Positions 57,074-64,000 of a stretch of 64,000 bases of DNA are shown in pieces. The stretch is from positions 5,643,252-5,707,251 of the forward strand of contig BSQZ01000009.1 in the NCBI GenBank assembly GCA_033239005.1, read 5' to 3'. Made by a program: the position numbers and the translations under genes. Source of the DNA: Lamellibrachia satsuma. Lineage: Eukaryota > Annelida > Polychaeta > Sabellida > Siboglinidae. The notes under the pieces were generated by a model, which did no database searches, had not been told where the DNA came from, and worked only from the letters and a program-made list of their open reading frames with translations. How positions within the stretch are numbered: the first letter of the stretch is position 1; each line of letters starts with the position of its first letter.

Positions 57074-57734
57074 AGGCATTGATTTTCAAGAGTCCCTACT
57101 TTTTCAACAAATCAAATAATAACTTAAACAAATTCAGTCCAAATAATGCTTTATTTATTTTTATTGAATCATCTCGTTCATCTACGATGTAGATTATATA
57201 CTATGTAAGGTGCTCCAATCTCCCATGCACGCCTCCTGTGCTGGCCCGGGCTAGCGATTTAATTGATTTATTTTGACCAATCACAAGTGAACACCTCCTT
57301 GTAGCCCGTAACCAAAGATGGCTGCACCCATGTCGGATCCGAAAACAGTGTAGTGCGCCATGCTCACGAGTATTTTTGAACTAACAGAAGTGAGAATGAC
57401 CGCTTGTTACAGACTGAAGCCAATTCAAGATGGCAGCCTAAACGCACATTAATGGTTCATTGAAATAGGCCATAATACTGGATTTATTGTCTTTTAAAAC
57501 TAGGATGTCACAAGGACATACAAGGAATCCGTAGGTGAAACAATGAGTGTCGGACTCATAGGCTCCCGTGAAAATCGAAGCCTGAAGTATTATTACTTGA
57601 AGCTGTATAAACTTGGCATATTACCATATGACAATGGGAAAATTCTCACAGACTTATTTGTAACATGTAAAAAAATAAACCATATGCAAACAAATAATGT
57701 GTATACAAATGATGTGTAAATAAACCACATGTAT
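57074..57734. other. Gene-free stretch, nothing certain
   Basis: Near 57315 and 57428, AAGATGGCTGC and CAAGATGGCAGCC resemble YY1-type sites. The ATG at 57316 gives only a ten-codon frame ending at a weak donor, so no exon is called. Confidence 0.35.
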
Positions 57735-58048
57735 ACATACCACATGTGAGCAAACCACAGGTGGACAAATCACAGGTAGACAAGCCACATGTGAACAAAC
57801 CACATGTGAACAAGCCACACGTGAACTAACCACACTTGAACAAATCACACATGAACAAACCTCACGTGAGCAAACTACACATGAGCAAACCACACGTGAG
57901 CAAACCACACGTGAACTAACCACACGTGAGCAAACCACGTGCGAGCAAGCCACGTGCGAACAAGCCACGTGCGAACAAACCACGTGCGAACAAGCCACAT
58001 GCGGACAAGCCACGTGCGGACAAGCCACATGTGAACAAACCACATTTA
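57735..58048. repeat. 15-bp minisatellite rich in CACGTG
   Basis: About 20 units around CAAACCACACGTGAG with CAAGCCACGTGCGAA variants. A dozen or so contain the E-box palindrome CACGTG. The minus-strand frame of repeated VCSHVACS words is a by-product. Confidence 0.95.
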
Positions 58049-58435
58049 TATGTTTCTCTTATTTTAAACTTTCTTATTGTGTCACATTTATTACCACATT
58101 GCAATCTTTAAAAGTGTATTATCAGATATATACTTCAAGCATAATTACTTTGAGGTTTCAGATTATGGGGATGTTTGCTGAGTCAACTTGATGTCATTAA
58201 AAAATTCAATATCTAATTGCTCCTTTCTTTCGTTTCATTTGATGCCAATGACAGCTATTTTTAATTGTTTTCCTTGTAACTCGGTCGATCACCACCAGGG
58301 AACAGAGTGGATTGAACAAGCTTAATTGAGTTGGTAGAACATGTAATGTTATTTTAGATATGTAGTGTCATCCTGTTTCTTCACATTTAACACAACATTT
58401 AGCTTAGAGCCGACGTGAAATCCTATGCTATTCTG
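58049..58435. other. Gene-free stretch, nothing recognised
   Basis: AT-rich, no features. Confidence 0.4.
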
Positions 58436-58905
58436 GTGACCCTATACTAATGGGAAAATGCATGTATAAGAGTTATTAAAACATAACCATTTGTAACTAC
58501 TAACTACAATTAATATCACGCCAGCAGTTTACTAAAAAAATTAAGAGATTCTGGTAAAATCTCCGCTATCCTGGAGGCTGACATGTTGACCAGGTGACCA
58601 ATAAACACCTCACAGTTCTTGGAAAAATGAGCAGCTAGACTTCTGCAATGTTTATGCTATGTATTAAGTGCTTTGATGTAGACTGAAGGGCCCACGGATA
58701 TACACACAAGTAACAAAAACTCAATCAAGTGCCCTGCTAAGTCAGAATGGGACTAGTTTAGTCAACAAATCCCAAAAAGAAAAAAAATAAGTTGAGTTTT
58801 GACACAAACAGCATGGCCATATCCTATTAGCAAGTAGAATATTAGGTGTTTACAAGTTGATTTTCATTTGGTGAGCGAATATTGCCAGACTAGAGGCACT
58901 AGTGA
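58436..58905 (+). repeat. Dispersed repeat family F1, copy 4
   Basis: Shares with copy 1: ATAACCATTTGTAAC-type start, GGAGGCTGACATGTTGACCA, CACAGTTCTTGG, GACTAGTTTAGTCAACAAA, AGCATGGCCATATCCTATTA and TTTGGTGAGCGAATATTGCC. It is the longest copy and includes the middle section missing from the 36-kb copies. Confidence 0.75.
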
Positions 58906-59966
58906 CGTAGGGTTATCTAACAGTATATATATTCTTAATTGTAGTTGCAAAGTGGAATAAAATATAATAAATTTATGTAGTAAATAACAATAGATTAAAT
59001 AAAATGAGATAGGGTACATGGCACAGCATCCAGTTTGCATTCAATTGTTTGTCTATATAGTCTGTTTTGCATAGTTTTGACTGTTATCTGTCCACAAATA
59101 TACAGGTAAAAAGGTTTGTCATAGTTAGTTGTGGTCCCAATAGTATTAAATTGTATTTATTACTATTCGTTTATTACTATTCGTATGGTTATTACTTAAA
59201 AAACAAAAGCACAATGGTAAATGCAGCTGGCTTGGCTGGTGCTTCTGTCTACTGAATAGGCCTTTACTTGTTATGATTAATGCTGCCACCTAGTGATTGA
59301 AAGCTGCATTGAGGATTCATGTTCTGCCATCTAGTGAACTACGTCTAAACCAGCCCACAATTACTTTAACAAAATAACAATAGTAACACATGTAAAATGT
59401 TCAATCTAAAGTGACCTTAATTTTAAACTACTGTTGGTTTCTTTATTTGAAGCAACAAAATATTACAACAATCTTTACACACACTTAATTTTATTTCCTT
59501 TTGGTAATTATTCTTACCAGCAGCGTATTGGTGCCAAATAAATAATTCCTTTTCTGAATTTTGTGTAGATGTCCAGAGCTCATTAACTTGCCATATAATA
59601 CCTAACAAAAAAGTGGAGGGAGATAATAATATAAACTACATCGTCATTGGATCTTGCAAGCATTAACAGTTCCGTAATTCTTTCATGATTGAATTGGGTA
59701 TCTGTAATTGGCAAGTGGCAACTGCTTCATTTGATCTAGCAAAGCCAGTGCAAATGGGTCCTTGGATCAATTGGTTATTTAGTAGTTGGCAAGACCAAGG
59801 AAATCTTTGTTTCTCATTGCTGGAGAGGGTTAGGTTTTACTATGTTGGGGTCATGTGAGTAGCTGGACATGACCCACTCCGGACAAAACCCTCTCGAACA
59901 TAACCCCCTCCAACAAATCCTCCAGACAACCCCCTCCAGACATCATTCGGTCATGTCACTGACATG
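58906..59966. other. Gene-free stretch, nothing certain
   Basis: The motif TGCCACCTAGTG / TGCCATCTAGTG is repeated at 59283 and 59327. A C-rich CCCTCC-type tract lies at 59872-59945. No gene. Confidence 0.4.
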
Positions 59967-60248
59967 CTTAAATTGTGAAAAAAATAATTTTAGCAGAAAA
60001 CTATCTATGTTAGAAATTGTTATTAAATTTAAATAAATTATAGAACAAGCTTTTATATTAGCATGTTTTAGCAAAATAATCTGCCACGCTTAGATGGCTA
60101 TTGATGTCTTTAAATTGTGAAAAAAATCATTTTAACAGAAAACTATCTTTGCTAGAAATTTTTATTAAATTTACATAAATTATAGAACAAGCTTTTAAGT
60201 TAGCATGTTTTAGCGAAATAATTTACCTGGCTTAGATGGCTACATTGC
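59967..60248. repeat. Tandem duplication, two ~141-bp units
   Basis: The units start CTTAAATTGTGAAAAAAAT and CTTTAAATTGTGAAAAAAAT. Both contain AGAAAACTATCTWTG, ATAGAACAAGCTTTTA, TTAGCATGTTTTAGC and end CTTAGATGGCTA. Identity is about 90%. Confidence 0.85.
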
Positions 60249-61504
60249 TGTAGGAGTTGGTGATGTTAATTGTTAGAGGAGCTCAGTGAAAAGCATATTT
60301 GGGTTTAGGATATGGCACAGGATTCCCCCATCACAAACTGGAGGTTTAACAGTGATCTGGCAGAGGGACATGTAGCAAGCAACCATTCATGGCTTCATGC
60401 CTGTATTTCTGCTTGTGTGTGTGGCATGCGTGCATGTGTATAGACAAAAGAAACATATATCAATAGGACACAGCACGTGTCAGTCATAAAATTTATTCTT
60501 CCATAGACACACATTAATACACATGAACCTATTAACTTAGATTCTCATTGAGAGTACTGTTTGTGACTTTATGACTTTGTTTATGACAACCTTTAAACCG
60601 TATTTAGCATGATGTTCACACAATTGGACCTAAAGTGGCATACTACAAATGAACCTTGCTTTAAGTGACGATGTACTGTATGCATCTATCACTCTTAAAT
60701 TTGTATCATATGCAGTTACATTGATTATGCCTGCATGTGGATTTCACGTGTTTCTGGGATGCAGAAACATCACTTGTCGTTGCTGTTTTACTCCTAAAAA
60801 GGTAACTAAGCAAGAAATATTTGTTTGGAACAACCTTTCTGTGGAATTATGTCACCAATTTTGCTTGTATAATTATAAAAGCTTTGTGTTTAAATAACTA
60901 AAATTGTTTAATATTCATAATGTAAAGCACTTTATAACAGTTACATATTTATAACGTTTTGTTCACATTAATACCATTTAATATGTTAGCATACTGGTAA
61001 AATGACATCGTAAGTAGATTTGTTTGTCTAGATTAACTTTGATGGTGGAACTTTGATAGGTATGTTTTCTTTTATAGAAGAAAATAACCATGGCCAATTA
61101 CTTGCGTTCGTAACGCTGTCATACTTACTCAATGTGAACAATTGAAGAAATAACTATGGATGACAGCATATGTCTCCTTTTCATCATATGCATGTGCATA
61201 ATGTGTCACTTTACAGAGGCACAACATTGCTCCATGTCAAGGCACACAATTTTGTGGACAAGTAGGATTCAAGATTGATTTATCTGGTGGACAAGTGAAA
61301 TATTTTGTTTATTTCTGTCACTGATCATAGTTTCTAGTTTCCTGTTTTTACCAGGTACAACTATTCCCTTTCTCCAAGGCTTACAGACTCGGTGTGTGCT
61401 GTAAGAGAAAAGTAATAAAATATTTGGAAGAAAGAGAACAGATGATAGCGTGCATGTAGTAATGCAATTTAAAGAGAGGAAAAGTTGATGGTGTGACATA
61501 TGTA
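60249..61504. other. Gene-free stretch, nothing recognised
   Basis: An 82-codon frame (60649-60897) is Cys-rich (CGFHVFLGCRNITCRCCF) but has no known motif or splice support. Confidence 0.4.
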
Positions 61505-61548
61505 TTAAGGTAGCTGGGGCGGCTAATGTGTCAGTTTTTTTTTATTTT

Positions 61549-61562
61549 TGCCCTCATAGCAT
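61549..61562. repeat. Target-site duplication of nested LINE, left copy
   Basis: TGCCCTCATAGCAT, identical to 62637-62650. Confidence 0.9.
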
Positions 61563-62636
61563 ACTTACTTACTTAGGCCCTTAACTCCTTCTGGAGCATA
61601 GGCCATCCACAACATTTCTCCAGCACCTCCTGTCTTGGGCAATCCTCTTCAGTTGTTGCCAGCCATTCCCTGTTTGCTTGATGTCTGCCTCGAGGTCACG
61701 TCGCCAGGTGTGTTTTTGTCTCCTCCTCTTTCTCTTGACTTGGGGGTTCCATGTCAGGACCTGTCTGGTTATGTTTATGCTTGGCTTTCTCAAGGTGTGG
61801 CCAAGCCATCCCCATCTCCTCTTAAGGATCTCTATCTCTATTTGGGCTTGGTGTGTTCTATCCCAGAGGTCTTTGTTGCTCACCCTGTCCATCCAGTGTA
61901 TTCTCAGAATCCTTTTCAGGCAAAAGTTGACAAATGTCTGGATCCTTATCAGCATGGTCTTGTTTGTTCGCCACGTTTCCGCTCCGTACAGCAACACAGA
62001 CTTTACATTAATTTTGTGTTAAACAAGCGTATTTTGGTGATTTCTCCAATTACCTTTGACTTCCACACATTTCTCAACAGATGGAAAGCTACCCTTGCTT
62101 TTCTGATCCTTTTCTTTACGTCAGCCTCTGTCCCTCCATGTGTATCCACTATGCTGCCTAGATATCTGAAATCTTTAACCTCTTCCAGTGTCTCTTCCTC
62201 AATTATTCTGTTTAGAATCTTCCAGGTATGGACAACAACGTGGTTCCTCTGTAGTTATCGCAGTGGCTCAGGTCTTCTTTCTTGGGCATCTTGATAAGGT
62301 AACCTTCTTTCCATTCTGCTGGAATTTCTTCTTTTTCCCAGATCTCAAAAAGCCTACAGCATTTTTACTGAAGTATTTACATCTGCCTTTAGTGCTTCTG
62401 CAGGGATACCATCAGGGCCTGCTACTTTCCCATTTTTCATATGTGCAATTGCCTTTTTTATCTCTTCTCTAGTGAGTTTATTACAGTGTATTGGGAGATC
62501 TGTCTCAGCTGGTCGGATGTCTGGTTGATTCTGCGGTGCTGGTGTGTTGAGCAACTGTTCATATATATGTTAATATATATTCTTAATTGTAAAGTTGCTT
62601 CATGTTCCTGCCAGCTGCTGCCTTTTCTGCCTCTTG
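61563..62636 (-). mobile_element. RTE-like LINE, 5'-truncated, internally deleted
   Basis: On the minus strand the order is LTREEIKKAIAHMKNGKVAG, PDGIPAEALKADVN (RT entry, about 62480-62370), then MPKKEDLSHCDNYRGTTLLS (about 62290-62230). It then jumps to EEETLEEVKDFRYLGSIVDT and GGTEADVKKRIRKARVAF. The open C-terminal frame 61997-61581 follows: MLLYGAETWRTNKTML, RRWGWLGHTLRK, TRQVLTWNPQVKRKRRRQKH, TWRRDLEADIKQ, WQQLKRIAQDRRCWRNVV. The RT palm with its catalytic Asp box is missing. The 3' end is three AAGT units. Perfect 14-bp target duplications bracket it. It is not autonomous. Confidence 0.9.
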
Positions 62637-62650
62637 TGCCCTCATAGCAT
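62637..62650. repeat. Target-site duplication of nested LINE, right copy
   Basis: TGCCCTCATAGCAT, identical to 61549-61562. Confidence 0.9.
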
Positions 62651-62924
62651 GCTAGGAAATATTGAATTGAACGGTGACACCACAAATAATCACCTGGCAC
62701 TAACGTTGTATTTTGCCAGTCCATCCTTAAAAAAACAGTACTTGACATCCGTTGATGATGTTTCTATAGTAATGACCATGTGTACTTCGATTTTTGAACC
62801 AGCTTTATTCGTTTGCTGTGAATGCAGAACATATTGTCTGGCTACTGTAATTCCAGTACACACAAGTACTATATCTGCCTAACTAAATCATGTTCTTAGA
62901 CCAGCAGATATTAGCGCTATTAAA

Positions 62925-63185
62925 TGTAGTTTATTGTGCCTTTGAAACTATAATGGAAATGGCAAAGTTGATGTGACCTGGTAACCCCACCAGATAACAG
63001 GCCAATCAAAATGTAGTTTATTGTGCCTTTGAAACTATAATGGAAATGGCAAAGTTGATGTGACCTGGTGACCCCTCCAGATAACAGGCCAATCAAAATG
63101 TAGTTTATTGTGCCTTTGAAACTATAATGGAAATGGCAAAGTTGATGTGACGTGGTGACCCCACCAGATAACAGGCCAATCAAAA
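62925..63185. repeat. 87-bp tandem triplication inside family F2
   Basis: Three units starting at 62925, 63012 and 63099, each TGTAGTTTATTGTGCCTTTG ... GATAACAGGCCAATCAAAA, nearly identical. The 40-kb copy has a single unit. Since 87 is divisible by three, a 112-codon minus-strand frame results (ILIGLLSGGVT repeated) and is not a gene. Confidence 0.95.
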
Positions 63186-63857
63186 TGATTGTAAACACAC
63201 TCTGCCACTTGTTTGTCAGATGCCTCGAATAACCTGATATCGTAGATGTTACAAACACATTACAAATACAGATTCAAGGGCCATTGTGGCAGCAAATTAA
63301 GGGGACATGTCAATATTAGAAATTACTGTAATGTTTTGTCAACAGTACGTAGAACGCCAGTGAAAATCGTCACATTTCAAACATGATACATGTATCTATC
63401 AACATTTCTGTTCTAACAATCAGGAAATGTTACCTAATTTAGTTTTTTTTTTTAAATTAACAACACTTATGATGCTGCAGTTTGGTGTATAAATGCAAGT
63501 TTCGTGTAGGCAACATTACACAAATTTGAAAAGTTATGTAGCAGATGTAATTCGTTATGTTAAAAAAAATTCATGAAAATTATCAGTGAGACTCATACTT
63601 ATAGTCATTTAGTTATGTGGGGATTTTCTTAAAACGATATAATTGGCATTTTGTAGCTATTTTTTCACATTTACAAAAAAATTTTTTATCTTGTAACATG
63701 ATCAAATAAATAAAAAAAACTAACAATTTTTATTAATCTGGAATATTATATAGTATTTCAACTACAATCGGTTAAGAAATGGTTAATTTATCTTAAATCT
63801 TCTACTGAAACTACTCAATTCAAGACAAGCATATAATAGCCATCCCAGCTACCTTAA

Positions 63858-64000
63858 TGTTGCAAGCAGGAGATCCTCTGTCTGAAGATCTCCAAAAACT
63901 TGGTCTTGTAGCTGCGTCGGCTTCATGGTTGTAGTTATTGTAAAAATACCATGCTGCCTGTATTTGCACCATCTCTAGTTTTGATTTGCATGTTTGGGTT
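63858..64000. other. Nothing recognised
   Basis: Short end segment without features. Confidence 0.4.

Larger units (their letters stand above)
61505..63857. mobile_element. Family F2, TTAA-flanked DNA element, copy 2, interrupted by a LINE
   Basis: The left end is TTAAGGTAGCTGGGGCGGCT (61505). The right end, read in reverse complement, is TTAAGGTAGCTGGGATGGCT (from 63857): about 20 bp with two mismatches, and TTAA at both sides. The right ~1 kb is the same as 39865-40848. Excluding the nested RTE LINE and one target copy, the original element was about 1.26 kb. No transposase frame is visible. TTAA flanks suggest a piggyBac-like target choice, though a TA-duplicating family is possible. Confidence 0.75.

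Noticed and set aside
57316..57354. First exon starting MAAPMSDPKT near an AAGATGGCTGC motif
   Set aside because: The frame hits a stop within a dozen codons and the possible donor (GTGTAG) is weak. No supporting CpG patch.
57654..58043. 129-codon VCSHVACS-type frame
   Set aside because: Reading of the 15-bp CACGTG-rich array; unit length divisible by three keeps it open.
62920..63258. 112-codon frame with repeated ILIGLLSGGVT
   Set aside because: Reading of the 87-bp triplication within a DNA element.

Overview
The window looks like a stretch of nuclear genome from an animal, most likely a marine or other aquatic invertebrate; the phylum cannot be fixed. The evidence is: no long intact open frame outside tandem repeats; AT-rich DNA with many microsatellites and minisatellites; and abundant decayed metazoan-type transposable elements. 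These include a CR1/Jockey-type LINE family, RTE-like LINEs ending in an AAGT tail, tRNA-derived SINEs, hAT-type and pogo-type DNA transposons, and MITEs. Nothing bacterial, viral or organellar was recognised.

Host genes are almost absent. Only two short stretches look like real exons, both on the + strand: a 132-base in-frame exon with good splice sites (14664-14795) and a putative first coding exon starting MSDDESSVDTK in a locally CpG-rich patch with a GTAAGT donor (34224-34256). Neither protein family is recognised. Most of the window is therefore probably intergenic and/or intronic.

Layout: 0-5 kb holds a palindromic MITE, a dispersed repeat (family F1), a GGGT microsatellite and a minus-strand CR1-type LINE. 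6-9.3 kb holds SINE pieces and an RTE fragment. 12.8-14.4 kb is a decayed RTE LINE whose 3' end has become a 37-bp minisatellite. 15-18.7 kb holds a MITE and simple or tandem repeats. 20-22.7 kb is a strongly A-skewed tract, a zinc-finger-like N-terminal fragment and a 20-bp array. 24.3-27.3 kb is the longest LINE copy (endonuclease plus RT, + strand). 28.4-30.9 kb is a higher-order repeat of G-rich minisatellite plus a 304-bp module, followed by a large tandem duplication (31.0-32.3 kb). 34-36 kb is the candidate first exon followed by a 29-bp minisatellite. 36-45.5 kb holds F1 copies, an hAT-type element with a near-perfect 8-bp target duplication, a copy of family F2, and an hAT-type element apparently stuffed with LINEs. 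46-51 kb is a run of minisatellites, at least one born inside a SINE. 51.5-54.5 kb is another LINE and a long inverted repeat. 55-58 kb holds SINE, LINE and MITE pieces and an E-box-rich 15-bp array. 61.5-63.9 kb is a TTAA-flanked DNA element interrupted by an RTE LINE with a perfect 14-bp target duplication.

The recurrent theme is transposon remnants acting as seeds for tandem repeats: the 37-bp array in an RTE 3' end, the 34-bp array in a SINE, two independent AT microsatellites at neighbouring spots in the RT domain of one LINE family, and an 87-bp triplication in a DNA element. No new enzymatic or defence system was found, and none is claimed.
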